Assembly: GCA_022772085.1 (NCBI GenBank)
Contig: JALFBN010000003.1
Span: 186,001-250,000, forward strand
Origin: Porphyromonas sp.
GTDB taxonomy: Bacteria > Bacteroidota > Bacteroidia > Bacteroidales > Porphyromonadaceae
Direction: 5' to 3'
Length of the DNA stretch: 64,000 bases
The position numbers were made by a program, and so were the translations under genes. Below, piece after piece: positions 50,549-61,630 of the stretch. Below the pieces are notes generated by a model. It ran no database searches, was not told the DNA's origin, and worked only from the letters and a program-made list of their open reading frames with translations. Every line of letters starts with the position of its first letter. The stretch's first letter is position 1.

Positions 50549-51823
50549 TTAGTGAGGTAGTATTGAATAAATGGATTCGAACCAAAACCCAGGATAACTC
50601 TTGGTTACCACAGAAGAATCAGTATATTCCATAGAGGGGAAATAAATACTTGCAATAGACCAAGCCATAGCTATACGATGATCTTCTGCTGTATCTACGA
50701 GAATTTTCTTTTGTGGATCTATCGGATGATAAACGCCATTCCACGATAGGCGATTCTCCTCTTCATGAAGATGAAAACCGAGGAGTGCAGCCGTCTTAAC
50801 CATCTGTTTGATCCGATTGGATTCCTTTGCTCTTAGCCCTGCAATACCTTTCATAACAAACGGTTGTCTACGCATAAGTGCCGTTACGACCAGGGTTGGT
50901 ATCAGATCTGGTGTTTCGGCCAAGTGTTCTGGAGTATAACAAACCAAACGTTGTACTTCGAGAGGCATCAGTTCGAGACCTCCTCCCTCCAAAAATCGAG
51001 TTTTAACACCAAGCGGTCTCATGAGTCCGACAATAGCACGATCCCCTTGCTTATCAGAGGCTTTTAGGTGAGGGATAATAATCGGCTTCCGAGCAACGGA
51101 ACACCAACCAAAAGCGTACGACGCGGCACTCCAGTCATACTCCAGATCGTGAGCCATAGCCATGATCGCTTCAGGGCTGTAAGGAATAGGCTTCACAACC
51201 ACACCCTCCTGAGTGTTAAACCATTGGGATCCAGCCTCTCTCATCATGGAAAGCGTTAAGTCTATATAGGGTCGACTATTGCGATCTTGTGGCAAGAGAG
51301 GAATTCCGAAAGAGGTCGAAAAGTAGGGAGCTATCATCAAAAGAGCACTAATATATTGGCTACTTTCAGCCTCAAAATCTTCGGATAAAATACCTCCCTG
51401 CAATTTTTTTTGGGGAGGATAGATCGTTAAAGGGGTATGTTCATTCTTAGGGGTCCACTCTCCATCTATATGAGCACCTAACAATCTCAACTGCTCAATC
51501 AATGGGAGCAGAGGTCTATTTTTTAGGCGTTCGGTTCCCGTTATTTGCAATGGTTTACTCGTCAGTACCGATGCCAATGCCGTAACAAAGCGCAAGACAG
51601 TACCTGCAGCGCCCACATTGACAATGGGAAGGGCATCACACAAGGGAGCTTGAATCTCCTGAAGGACTTGATGCATGATGTGTATATCATCTGCACAATC
51701 TTCCCAATTGTATCGTTGGATTATAATCTGACTAACTTGGGGTAAAACTCCAGCTAGGGATGCCATAATCAACAAGCGGTTGGCATTACTCTTCGCTATA
51801 GGTAAATGCTTTAGCTGTTCCAT
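50549..51823 (-). CDS. aroA: 3-phosphoshikimate 1-carboxyvinyltransferase
   Basis: SNANRLLIMASL, NVGAAGTVLRFVTAL, DLIPTLVVTALM, RAKESNRI, EDHRIAMAWSI. Confidence 0.93.
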   Translation of the reverse strand: MEQLKHLPIAKSNANRLLIMASLAGVLPQVSQIIIQRYNWEDCADDIHIMHQVLQEIQAPLCDALPIVNVGAAGTVLRFVTALASVLTSKPLQITGTERLKNRPLLPLIEQLRLLGAHIDGEWTPKNEHTPLTIYPPQKKLQGGILSEDFEAESSQYISALLMIAPYFSTSFGIPLLPQDRNSRPYIDLTLSMMREAGSQWFNTQEGVVVKPIPYSPEAIMAMAHDLEYDWSAASYAFGWCSVARKPIIIPHLKASDKQGDRAIVGLMRPLGVKTRFLEGGGLELMPLEVQRLVCYTPEHLAETPDLIPTLVVTALMRRQPFVMKGIAGLRAKESNRIKQMVKTAALLGFHLHEEENRLSWNGVYHPIDPQKKILVDTAEDHRIAMAWSIASIYFPSMEYTDSSVVTKSYPGFWFESIYSILPH

Positions 51824-51865
51824 AAAGAATCATTCAAATTAAAGTTAAGGTATATGGGGTATTTG

Positions 51866-53722
51866 TTAGGGGGCTATCTGTAATCTATATAATCGGGCAT
51901 AAGCCCCATTTTGAGCCAAAAGATCTTCATGGGTTCCTTGCTCTACAATCGTACCCTGATCCAATACGCAGATAAGATCTGCATGCACGATGGTCGAAAG
52001 GCGATGCGCAATAACGATGGTTGTACGATCTTGTAACAGATGCTCTATGGCCTCCTGTACCAGTCGTTCGCTCTCATTATCTAGAGCTGAGGTCGCTTCA
52101 TCAAAGATCAATATCTGAGGATTTTTGAGGATGGCTCGAGCAATGCTGAGACGCTGCCTCTCACCTCCACTTAATTTGTTACCTCGATCCCCAATATTTG
52201 TGTTATAGCCATCAGGGAGTCGTTCGATAAAGTGATGCGCATTAGCGATAGAGGCTGCATCATACACCTCTTGAGAATCTACCGAAGAAGGGGTAAAAGC
52301 GATGTTATTGTAAACAGTATCGTTAAAAAGGATCGGTTCTTGATTGACATATCCGATCAAACGCCTCAAATCTAGAAGTGCCACTTCGCGAATATCAATA
52401 CCATCGATCAGGATACGTCCCTCTGTTACATCCCAATAACGAGCAACAAGATCAACAAGAGTACTCTTGCCCGACCCGGAGCTACCGACAAGAGCAACAG
52501 TCTGCCCCTTTTGGATCTTGAGATTTAGATGATGAAGTATAGTCTTATCCTCTCTGTACCCAAACGAGACATTTTCCAAACAGATTGACTCCTTAAAATG
52601 CAATGGTTTGCATTCCTTGGGATCCCTTATAGGATTCTCTACATTCAAGATCCGCTCAATTCGTTCCACGGAAGCAAGCCCCTTTTGAACTGAGTAGACT
52701 GCCCGACTCAAATCTTTGGCCGGATTGATAATATTGTAAAATATGATCAGATAGTAGATGAATACGGGAGCTGTAATAACACTACTCCCATCCAAGATCA
52801 AGCTCCCTCCATACCACAATATAATTGCAATTGTAAGAGTGCCCAGCAGTTCACTTACAGGATGTGCTAACTGCTGACGACGATAAACGTGCGAAACTAG
52901 TTTTCGATACTCCTCATTGGACTTGTGAAAACGTGTTTTTATCTTATCCTCAGCAAGAAAGGCCTTGATCACTCGAAGACCTCCGAGAGTCTCTTCCACT
53001 TGCGACATGAGCCCGCCCCAAAGATTTTGACTCTCCAAACTCTGTCTTTTAAGCTTTTTCCCAATAAATCCCATGATATACCCCGCAGGAGGCAATACAA
53101 TCAAGACGAATAGGGTGAGCTGCCAACTCAAAAGCAACAGTGCCGTGAGATATATCATGATCAGGATGGGATTCTTGATGATCACCTCTAAAGAATCAAC
53201 AATCGTCGCCTCCACATCTGTTACGTCTCCCGATATACGAGCCAAAATATCCCCTTTGTGCTCTTCACTCATGAAAGAAAGAGGGAGCTCTGTAATCTTA
53301 TCATTCAGAAGATTGCGTACATCACGTACGACACCCGTTCGAACGGGGATTAAAAGCCATAACCCCAAGTAGTTTATGGACACTCTGGCAAGAGTCATTC
53401 CGACAAGGTAAAGGCAGAGTACTAACAGCGTAACACTAGCCCCATAAGAGGAGATCAATTGCTCTACATAAAAACTAAAGTTATTCATCAGAGCTGCTCC
53501 CCAATCCTCAAGGGAGGAGAATCCCTGAAAAGAAATCTCACTGAGGGGCTTATAAGTGTGTTGCCCCTCCTCCATTCCAAACAAGATGCGCAAAATCGGC
53601 ATGATGAATGAAAAAGAAAGAAGATTGAGCACCGTAGCTATTACATTAGCCCCGATACTCAATCCTAAATAGTGTTTATAAGGAGCTATATACCTCCTAA
53701 TTACTGATCGGTAAGATGCCAT
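51866..53722 (-). CDS. ABC transporter ATP-binding/permease protein (MsbA-like)
   Basis: TM domain; Walker A GSSGSGKST; LSGGERQRLSIARA; DEATSALD. Confidence 0.95.
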   Translation of the reverse strand: MASYRSVIRRYIAPYKHYLGLSIGANVIATVLNLLSFSFIMPILRILFGMEEGQHTYKPLSEISFQGFSSLEDWGAALMNNFSFYVEQLISSYGASVTLLVLCLYLVGMTLARVSINYLGLWLLIPVRTGVVRDVRNLLNDKITELPLSFMSEEHKGDILARISGDVTDVEATIVDSLEVIIKNPILIMIYLTALLLLSWQLTLFVLIVLPPAGYIMGFIGKKLKRQSLESQNLWGGLMSQVEETLGGLRVIKAFLAEDKIKTRFHKSNEEYRKLVSHVYRRQQLAHPVSELLGTLTIAIILWYGGSLILDGSSVITAPVFIYYLIIFYNIINPAKDLSRAVYSVQKGLASVERIERILNVENPIRDPKECKPLHFKESICLENVSFGYREDKTILHHLNLKIQKGQTVALVGSSGSGKSTLVDLVARYWDVTEGRILIDGIDIREVALLDLRRLIGYVNQEPILFNDTVYNNIAFTPSSVDSQEVYDAASIANAHHFIERLPDGYNTNIGDRGNKLSGGERQRLSIARAILKNPQILIFDEATSALDNESERLVQEAIEHLLQDRTTIVIAHRLSTIVHADLICVLDQGTIVEQGTHEDLLAQNGAYARLYRLQIAP

Positions 53723-53735
53723 TCAGATATTTACT

Positions 53736-54608
53736 TCAACACAAAAGTAGGAATACGAGAGCGTAAACAGCGAAAAGAAAACTATCAAGCCGATCCAATA
53801 CACCACCATGACCGGGAATGAGATGACCGGAATCTTTGACTTTAGCCTGACGCTTTAACACAGACTCAAAAAGGTCTCCCAATGACCCTAAAACAGCGAT
53901 CGCTAGCGCAAGGATGGCCATGAATAGGGATTGGCCTACTCGCGTATTTTCAAGATTCATTAAGTAAGCACTCCCGATCTCCTGTGCATAGTAACCCATA
54001 AGACCTCCTATCACAACGGACAAGAGCAAGCCTCCAATAAGCCCCTCCACACTCTTTTTGGGAGAGACGGCAGGATATAGTTTGTGTCTTCCCAAAAGAG
54101 AACCAACAAGGTACGCACTCGTATCATTAACCCAGAGGATGATAAAGATAAAGAGCACGAAAAAAGCTCCTACATGTTGAATATAGAATAGAGAGAGGAC
54201 AACGGGCAATGTTATGTACAACTGCCCTAACAAAACACTCCCGATAGAGCGAACGGCACTTGCATTGATATCAGAGAATATCGTGCGAACAATGACATAG
54301 AAGAGGTAAAAGAGATAAAAAATGATCAAACTAAAGCCGATCCTTTGGTTGTTTTCATCTCCGCTATAGAAAAAGAAAAATGCCCACACCATCCCTACGG
54401 AAGCCAAAACATCCAAAGTGGTACGAAAAGGGGTTGTTCGATTCTCCTTCGTCAAGAGATTGTACTCTATGATCATCACTCCGGTAAAGAATGAGAAAAG
54501 CAGTGTGTAATAAAGTGGATTCTTGCATACCAGCGTGAATACAATCAAGGCCACATAGAGTATCCCCGAGGTTGCTCTCAATATCAAGTTTTTCGCATCT
54601 AAGCCCAT
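53736..54608 (-). CDS. cdsA: Phosphatidate cytidylyltransferase
   Basis: C-terminal SLGDLFESVLKRQAKVKDSGHLIPGHGGVLDRLDS. Confidence 0.95.
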   Translation of the reverse strand: MGLDAKNLILRATSGILYVALIVFTLVCKNPLYYTLLFSFFTGVMIIEYNLLTKENRTTPFRTTLDVLASVGMVWAFFFFYSGDENNQRIGFSLIIFYLFYLFYVIVRTIFSDINASAVRSIGSVLLGQLYITLPVVLSLFYIQHVGAFFVLFIFIILWVNDTSAYLVGSLLGRHKLYPAVSPKKSVEGLIGGLLLSVVIGGLMGYYAQEIGSAYLMNLENTRVGQSLFMAILALAIAVLGSLGDLFESVLKRQAKVKDSGHLIPGHGGVLDRLDSFLFAVYALVFLLLC

Positions 54609-54641
54609 ATAAGATTTTATATCATTAGCAATCTATCTCCA

Positions 54642-56684
54642 TCAAGCATTGAATGGTGGAGGTGTCGCCTCACTACCCTTTTCTCCACGAACATTCTCTT
54701 GATCCTCTTCTTGATTTGTTGTAGCCTCATTATGCTCGGAAAGGAGCAACTCATCTGTACGAGAGATCCAGGGACGTTTGCCAAAGATGGACTCCACATC
54801 TTCGGTATAAATAACTTCTCGCTCCAATAGGAGTTCATAGAGTGCATGATGCCCCTCTCTTCTTTCAAGGAGTAACGCTTTAGCTCTCTCATACTGCTCT
54901 GCGATAATGCGAGCTACCTCCTGATCTATGATTTGTGCCGTCTCGTCACTGTATGGTTTTTGGAATGAGTAGTCTCCACCTTGCTCGTGATAATTCACGT
55001 TAGGAAGTTTGTCACTCATACCATAGTAAACAACCATGGCATAGGCTATCTTAGTAACTCTTTCAAGGTCATTGGCAGCACCGGTGGAGATTCTGTTTAA
55101 GAAAAGTTCTTCGGCAGCACGTCCACCAAGGAGACTGCAAAGCTCATCAAGCAACACCTGTGTATGGGTTATTTGTCGCTCCTCGGGCATATACCAGGCT
55201 GCACCCAAAGCCTTTCCTCGAGGCACGATAGTGACCTTTACAAGCGGATTGCCATATTGCAGATGCCAGCTGATAGTAGCATGCCCTGCCTCATGTATAG
55301 CAATACTCTTGCGTTCCTCTTCAGTAACAATCCGATTCTTTTTCTCCAAGCCCCCAATGATGCGATCTACAGCATTCATGAAGTCATCTCTCGTAATAAC
55401 GCTCTTCTCATTGCGAGCAGCGATCAAAGCAGCTTCATTACACACGTTGGCAATATCCGCTCCCGAGAATCCGGGTGTTTGTCGCGCCAGTTGCTCAATA
55501 TCGCAATTATCAGCTAAACGAAGCGAACGCATATGGACAGCAAAAATCTCTTTGCGATCATTGATATCAGGTAGATCCACAGCAATTTGTCTGTCAAACC
55601 GACCGGCTCGCAACAAAGCACTATCCAAAACATCGACCCTATTGGTAGCAGCCAAGACAATTACACCACTATTGGATCCAAATCCATCCATTTCTGTGAG
55701 CAATTGATTGAGCGTACTCTCCCGCTCGTCGTTGCCACCCATATTGGTATTGCGACCACGGGCACGCCCTACGGCATCGATCTCATCAATAAAGACGATA
55801 CAGGGGGCTTTGCTCTTGGCTTGTGCAAAAAGATCTCGTACACGACTAGCACCTACCCCCACGAACATCTCAACAAAGTCAGACCCTGACATCGAAAAAA
55901 AGGGCACATGAGCCTCGCCTGCAACGGCCTTAGCAAGCAGAGTTTTTCCCGTTCCCGGAGGGCCTACGAGTAATGCCCCTTTGGGGATTTTTCCCCCTAG
56001 AGCCGTGTATTTGCTCGGATCCTTGAGGAAGTGAACAATCTCCTCAATCTCTTGCTTTGCCTCATGCAATCCTGCAACATCTTTGAATGTCACGTCTATA
56101 TTGGTCTTGTCATAAAGTTGCGCTTTTGCTTTACCAACGCTGAAGATCCCACCTCCGGGAGCGTTTTTGCCACCTCCATTCATGCGCCTCATGATATAAA
56201 TCCAAAAAACGATGATCAGGATCATCGGGAGCCAATTGATCAAGAAATAGGAGAGAGAGAACCCCTTATTAACATAGGTTACCTCTGTTTTGAGATCCAC
56301 TCGCTCACAATAGTCTGCAAACTTATCCACCGAGGGGATATGCGTTATAACAACATACTTCGTGCGTGAAGAGAGCATCGAAAAGTTCGGTTGTTGCATA
56401 GAACGAAGCTCCTGTTTGGTAAAAACACGAGACAAACGATCCTCTTTTACAACAGCCTCTGCCTTATTACCATCCCGATGTACGGTAATAGACTCAAAAA
56501 CCTCTTCCTGAGCAATTCGCTGAAATTCGTTCCAACTCAACTCCTTGTTACCGGTATCGGAAGAACGCATGAAGAATATACCCAAGAGTGATAACGCTAC
56601 AAGGAGATATATCCAAAGGGGATTGAATCCCATTTTCCGTTTATTTCCACCCGAAGGAGTGGATCCATTGGGGTATTTTGCCAT
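54642..56684 (-). CDS. ftsH: ATP-dependent zinc metalloprotease FtsH
   Basis: Walker [17 protein letters not shown] region [11 protein letters not shown]. Confidence 0.98.
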   Translation of the reverse strand: MAKYPNGSTPSGGNKRKMGFNPLWIYLLVALSLLGIFFMRSSDTGNKELSWNEFQRIAQEEVFESITVHRDGNKAEAVVKEDRLSRVFTKQELRSMQQPNFSMLSSRTKYVVITHIPSVDKFADYCERVDLKTEVTYVNKGFSLSYFLINWLPMILIIVFWIYIMRRMNGGGKNAPGGGIFSVGKAKAQLYDKTNIDVTFKDVAGLHEAKQEIEEIVHFLKDPSKYTALGGKIPKGALLVGPPGTGKTLLAKAVAGEAHVPFFSMSGSDFVEMFVGVGASRVRDLFAQAKSKAPCIVFIDEIDAVGRARGRNTNMGGNDERESTLNQLLTEMDGFGSNSGVIVLAATNRVDVLDSALLRAGRFDRQIAVDLPDINDRKEIFAVHMRSLRLADNCDIEQLARQTPGFSGADIANVCNEAALIAARNEKSVITRDDFMNAVDRIIGGLEKKNRIVTEEERKSIAIHEAGHATISWHLQYGNPLVKVTIVPRGKALGAAWYMPEERQITHTQVLLDELCSLLGGRAAEELFLNRISTGAANDLERVTKIAYAMVVYYGMSDKLPNVNYHEQGGDYSFQKPYSDETAQIIDQEVARIIAEQYERAKALLLERREGHHALYELLLEREVIYTEDVESIFGKRPWISRTDELLLSEHNEATTNQEEDQENVRGEKGSEATPPPFNA

Positions 56685-56734
56685 TATTTCCTTTTTCTGT
56701 TTATAATCTTATCCTCATAAAAGGATAACAAATA

Positions 56735-58543
56735 TCATGCCAATTTGTTTCGAACTTGCCTAAGGATCCTTAGGAAGTTTCCTCCCAATATGGCCCTAAG
56801 ATCCGCTTTGTCATAACCTCTACGAAGCAATTCGATCGTAATATTGATCAGATCGTGACTACCTTGACAACCGATAAGTTTGCCATCTCCATCGAAATCA
56901 GAACCAATGCCAACGGATTCGACTCCTGCGATCTTTATGATGTGTTCTATGTGATCAACGGCCCGTTGTACCGTAGCCTCATTCTCATCCTCTGCAATAA
57001 ATCCGGCATAGAGACATACCTGTATCACACCACCTTTAGAGGCAATAGCCTTAATATGTTCGTCACTCAAATTACGAGGATGGGGGCATAGGGCATAGCA
57101 CGAAGAATGACTGGCTATAACAGGCTGTGTAGATAACTCCAGCACCTCATCCACAGTAGAGGGAGCAGCATGGGATACATCAATTAAGATCCCGAGGCGG
57201 TTCATCTCCTGTACAACCTCCCGCCCAAATGGGCTGAGACCTTGATGGCGGTTTTCGCTGCACCGTGCAGAATCACAAATATCGTTATCGCCATTATGAC
57301 ACAATGTGATATAGACCACACCCAAATCGTAATAACGCTTCAGCAAACTCTTATCCAATCCAATGGCATACCCGTTTTCTATGGCAGGAACGATGCAGAG
57401 CAACCCTTGCCGAAAGCACTGCTCAATCTCTGTTGCCGAACGAGCGATTGCAGCCTCTTTAGGGTTCTTTGCCACCTGTCTATGGATCTCCTCGAGTTTG
57501 TCTAGGGCATACTGCTGCGCAAAAGCACGTTCTTCATCGCTGCAAACGCCTTGAGGGAGATAGGCAGCCATCACTGTAGAGGCAACACCTCCCAACTCCA
57601 TTTTTTTTAGATCTACCAAAGTATCACCCCAGACAGAGAGGTCTGTATCTGCAGTAAATGTCATAGGGGTATCCGTGTGTGAATCAAGCACAAGGATCTG
57701 GTGATGGTACTCCCGTGCCTTGGCGTATAATGTAGCCTCTTGCACAAGAAAGCGGAAGAGCCCCATCATACATTCGCCCTCTTCTTGCCGAACAAGATGC
57801 TCGGGATGCCATTGTACTCCTAAAAAACATTTGTGTGGCAGAGCCGTAGCCGCTTCAATAATCCCATCGGAAGATCGAGCTAAGACACTCATTCCCACAG
57901 CCAAAGAGCCTATCGCTTGATGATGCAGACTATTGACAAAGAAAGAATCACCCTCGGATAAACCAAGAAGTGTCGCAAGAATGTTTCCACCGGACTCCAA
58001 AGTAACGGTATGGCACCCCAACTCCTTATCCATACGAGGGGAATGCTCCAAACAAACATCGGCACACTCCATTGCGATGTCCTGAATCAGCGTTCCACCC
58101 ATAGCCACGTTGTAGATCTGCAACCCTCTACAGATGCCCAATAGAGGGATATTTCTTTTTGAAGCCTCTAGTACTAAGGCTATTTCGTAACGATCCCTCC
58201 AAGGATCTATATGCCCCACTTGGGGAGAAATCTCCTTACCCATCAAGGGAGAAAATAGATCTCCACCTCCCGTAAGCAATAGGCCATCCAAGCGATCAAG
58301 GAGCCTACCAAGACCATCAAATGTGCGCAATGTGGGGAGTAAGACAGGAAGCCCTCCCGCTGCCAATATGGCTTGGGAGTAGGCTTCGTTTACGGTATCC
58401 TTAGAATCTATTGTGTGACATGTCAAGCCGATCAAAGGCTTGCGTCCACCTCCCGATATGTCTTGAGGGAGACGCTCATATAAGGAACGGAGAGTCGGAG
58501 ATAAGCTCGTCCAATCCGCAGGACTAAGCGTCGATGCGAGCAT
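56735..58543 (-). CDS. Fusion of C26 glutamine amidotransferase-like domain with M19 membrane dipeptidase domain
   Basis: N-half LLTGGGDL, GICRGLQ, QWHPE; C-half DSHTDTP, ENGYAIG, DVSHAAPSTVDEVL, GIGSDFDGDG; start ATG 58543 overlaps gyrB by 20 nt. Confidence 0.85.
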   Translation of the reverse strand: MLASTLSPADWTSLSPTLRSLYERLPQDISGGGRKPLIGLTCHTIDSKDTVNEAYSQAILAAGGLPVLLPTLRTFDGLGRLLDRLDGLLLTGGGDLFSPLMGKEISPQVGHIDPWRDRYEIALVLEASKRNIPLLGICRGLQIYNVAMGGTLIQDIAMECADVCLEHSPRMDKELGCHTVTLESGGNILATLLGLSEGDSFFVNSLHHQAIGSLAVGMSVLARSSDGIIEAATALPHKCFLGVQWHPEHLVRQEEGECMMGLFRFLVQEATLYAKAREYHHQILVLDSHTDTPMTFTADTDLSVWGDTLVDLKKMELGGVASTVMAAYLPQGVCSDEERAFAQQYALDKLEEIHRQVAKNPKEAAIARSATEIEQCFRQGLLCIVPAIENGYAIGLDKSLLKRYYDLGVVYITLCHNGDNDICDSARCSENRHQGLSPFGREVVQEMNRLGILIDVSHAAPSTVDEVLELSTQPVIASHSSCYALCPHPRNLSDEHIKAIASKGGVIQVCLYAGFIAEDENEATVQRAVDHIEHIIKIAGVESVGIGSDFDGDGKLIGCQGSHDLINITIELLRRGYDKADLRAILGGNFLRILRQVRNKLA

Positions 58544-60485
58544 ACGTTGCGTTATCCTCGATAAATTCGCGACGAGGGGGTACATCCTCTCCCATCAGCA
58601 TAGAGAACGTTCTATCGGCACTCGCAGCACTCTCTATGGTAATCTGCTTCAGTATGCGATTGTCTGGATTCATCGTCGTATCCCATAACTGCTCTTCCAT
58701 CATCTCCCCAAGACCTTTGTAGCGTTGGACATGTACCCGATTTTCATTTCCATCAGCATACTTATCAATGAATGCACGACGTTGCTGTTCCGTCCAGCAA
58801 TAGGCCTGTTCCTTTCCCTTACGGCAGAGGTAAAGAGGGGGAGTTGCCAAATAGACATACCCGTTATCAATGAGAGCACGCATGTTGCGGAAGAAAAATG
58901 TGAGGATCAACGTTGCAATATGGCTGCCATCCACATCGGCATCGGTCATGATAATAATTTTGTGATACCTCAGTTTTGACAAATTCAATGCCTTGCTATC
59001 TTCTTCAGTCCCAATGGTCACTCCCAAAGCCGTATAGATATTGCGGATTTCTTGGCTATCAAGCACCTTGTGTTGCATAGCCTTCTCCACATTGAGGATT
59101 TTACCACGAAGCGGAAGGATTGCTTGATACATACGATCACGCCCCTGTTTAGCCGTACCGCCTGCCGAGTCCCCTTCGACCAAAAAGAGTTCGCACTTGG
59201 CAGGATCTTTGCTCGTACAGTCCGCAAGCTTGCCGGGCAATCCACCTGCAGAGAGAGGACTCTTACGAAGCACCAACTTACGGGCATTAGCGGCGGCATG
59301 GCGTGCTTGAGCAGCAAGAACAACTTTATCAACGATTGCCTTTGCCTGCTGAGGATGCTCCTCCAAATAGGTTGCCAAAGCCTCACTTACAGCACTTTCC
59401 ACAAAACCTATCACCTCACTGTTACCGAGTTTTGTCTTGGTCTGCCCTTCAAATTGGGGCTCGGCAACCTTAATGCTGATCACAGCGGTAAGACCTTCAC
59501 GAAAGTCATCGCCCTCCACATTAACCTTTACCTTGTCCAGGAGCTTAGACTCTGTGGCATATTGTTTGAGTGTACGCGTCAAGGCTCTGCGGAAGCCCGT
59601 CAAATGTGTTCCGCCCTCTATCGTATTGATATCATTTACGTACGAATAGACGTTTTCTTGGTAATCCTGATTGTAGGTCATCGCAACCTCAATGGGAACC
59701 TCGCCCTTATCGTTTTTTATATGGATCACATCATCCAAGAGATTGACTTTACTCTGGTCAATAAAGTGGACGAACTCTTTAAGCCCCTCTTCGGAATAGA
59801 AGACCTCGCTCAGAGGATTACCCTCCTCATCCAAAGCCCTCATATCTGTCAGTGATAAGCGTAACCCTGCATTAAGGAAAGCCAACTCACGCAAACGATG
59901 AGCCAAGATCTTAAACTGGTAAGTCGTAACCGTAAAGACCGAATCGTCAGGTGTAAACGTAACGGTAGTACCCGTACGATCGCTCTCACCAATTTCTTTT
60001 ACAGAGTACAGTGGAACTCCTTTAGAGAACTCTTGCACATAGTGCTTACCACCACGGTACACATCGGCTCTCAGATGGGTCGAAAGGGCATTGACACAAG
60101 AAACCCCTACCCCATGTAATCCCCCGGATACTTTGTAAGAGCCTTTGTCAAACTTTCCTCCTGCGTGTAGCACAGTCATAACCACCTCCAAGGCACTGCG
60201 TTTTTCCTTAGGGTGCATATCTACGGGGATTCCTCGCCCATTATCTTCCACGGAGATCGAATTGTCGACTCCAATAGTCACTTTTACTTCTGTACAATAT
60301 CCGGCTAACGCCTCGTCAATAGAGTTATCAACAACCTCATAAACCAAGTGGTGAAGACCCTTTTCACTGATATCACCAATATACATTGCAGGACGCTTAC
60401 GTACTGCCTCCAGACCTTCTAAGACCTGAATACTACCCGCCGAATACTCTTGTGGATTCGGTATTTTATTTACTTCGTCACTCAT
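58524..60485 (-). CDS. gyrB: DNA gyrase subunit B
   Basis: LEAVRKRPAMYIGD, EGDSAGGTAKQGRDRMYQAILPLRGKILNVEKA, IIMTDADVDGSHI. Confidence 0.97.
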   Translation of the reverse strand: MSDEVNKIPNPQEYSAGSIQVLEGLEAVRKRPAMYIGDISEKGLHHLVYEVVDNSIDEALAGYCTEVKVTIGVDNSISVEDNGRGIPVDMHPKEKRSALEVVMTVLHAGGKFDKGSYKVSGGLHGVGVSCVNALSTHLRADVYRGGKHYVQEFSKGVPLYSVKEIGESDRTGTTVTFTPDDSVFTVTTYQFKILAHRLRELAFLNAGLRLSLTDMRALDEEGNPLSEVFYSEEGLKEFVHFIDQSKVNLLDDVIHIKNDKGEVPIEVAMTYNQDYQENVYSYVNDINTIEGGTHLTGFRRALTRTLKQYATESKLLDKVKVNVEGDDFREGLTAVISIKVAEPQFEGQTKTKLGNSEVIGFVESAVSEALATYLEEHPQQAKAIVDKVVLAAQARHAAANARKLVLRKSPLSAGGLPGKLADCTSKDPAKCELFLVEGDSAGGTAKQGRDRMYQAILPLRGKILNVEKAMQHKVLDSQEIRNIYTALGVTIGTEEDSKALNLSKLRYHKIIIMTDADVDGSHIATLILTFFFRNMRALIDNGYVYLATPPLYLCRKGKEQAYCWTEQQRRAFIDKYADGNENRVHVQRYKGLGEMMEEQLWDTTMNPDNRILKQITIESAASADRTFSMLMGEDVPPRREFIEDNATYARIDA

Positions 60486-60913
60486 CGGTAACTCTTATTT
60501 TTCATTTTGAAATCAACCACACTTCCTAATGACAAAGGAGGTAGCGTTTCGTCATTCCATTCCGTCACAAAGATAGCAAGAAAACTTGACATTGCCCCGT
60601 CCATATCAATCCTCTACAGTCTCTAAGAAAAAGACGCTGCTATTGAAAACGAAATGAATCATAGGTAAAACCATTTTGACTCCTGCCTGTGAAACAAAAA
60701 AGTTTTAGGCAAGACTTCAAAAAGTTGAGGGCAGAGTTTTTTTTACGTTTCACGGAATAACTTCACATCCATTCTCACCTGAAGAACTCGTTTTCACACC
60801 TCTCTTTCCTCATCGGTACGTGTCTCAAAATCAGATTCCGGTAGATCAGCCCCCTCCCCCAAAAAAAGTAGTACATCCTCAAACACCAAAGCATACCTCA
60901 CTGCCTATAAAAG

Positions 60914-60944
60914 TTTGGCATTCCAATACTTTATTGTACCTTTG
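60914..60944 (+). promoter_or_regulatory. Promoter of rimP-nusA-infB operon
   Basis: TTTG-N19-TACCTTTG, canonical Bacteroidetes -33/-7. Confidence 0.8.
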
Positions 60945-60990
60945 CAGTAGGAACCGGTAGAATGATTCATTTTACATCCGGTACGTAGGT

Positions 60991-61027
60991 GGAGGAAACC
61001 ATGCGTAACAGCGGTTCCCTCCTTTTT
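60991..61027 (+). terminator. Leader hairpin/putative attenuator in rimP 5' UTR
   Basis: GGAGGAAACC...GGTTCCCTCC then TTTTT. Confidence 0.6.
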
Positions 61028-61109
61028 GTCTTTATAGGGATCGTAGCAGATAATGAAGCCAAGACGAATAAGAGGGAGCAGAAATTGAATAGAATTGTCC
61101 TAACTCAAA

Positions 61110-61583
61110 ATGAAGAGTACAATAAGAGAGATCGTACAAACCAAACTCGAAGAGATACTAGATCCTCAGGAGGAATTTGTTGTAACCCTTAGCATAAGTG
61201 CCCAAAACGACATCATCCTCGTTATAGATAGTCTATCCGGAGTGAGCATTGATCGTTGCATTGCCATCAGCAAAGCCATCGAAAGCGCACTCGATCGAGA
61301 CAAGGAAGATTTTTCCATTGAAGTGGGATCAGCGAGTCTATCCGAGCCATTCTCTCATAGGCTTCAGTACACCAAACACCTGGGACATCCTATTGTGGTG
61401 TTCTTCTCCGATGGAGCTAAGCAAAAAGGAGTGCTCAGTGCTTCGGACGAAGAGGGATTCATACTCCAATACGAAGAGCTTATCCCCTCCTCCGACGGGC
61501 GACACAGTAAACGTCGTTACGAGCAACGAGAGCGCAAGATACTCTACTCCGAAACGAAAAAGGTGACCTACGACTTCGAATAA
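61110..61583 (+). CDS. rimP: Ribosome maturation factor RimP
   Basis: Operon position; VSIDRCIAISKAIESALDRD...FSIEVGSASLSEPFSHRLQYTKHLGHPIVV. Confidence 0.93.
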   Translation: MKSTIREIVQTKLEEILDPQEEFVVTLSISAQNDIILVIDSLSGVSIDRCIAISKAIESALDRDKEDFSIEVGSASLSEPFSHRLQYTKHLGHPIVVFFSDGAKQKGVLSASDEEGFILQYEELIPSSDGRHSKRRYEQRERKILYSETKKVTYDFE

Positions 61584-61630
61584 AGTATTTCAAACTTAAA
61601 ACAAAAGATCAGATCAATCAAATATAAACT

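Noticed and set aside
55072-55707. 211-aa plus-strand ORF and other long antisense ORFs (e.g. 14364..15023, 59052..59855, 46015..46740)
   Set aside because: Antisense to strongly supported genes (ftsH, hsdR, gyrB, ntpA) with no recognisable motifs
60989-61192. 67-aa ORF in the rimP leader
   Set aside because: Overlaps the leader hairpin and rimP start; low-complexity shadow ORF
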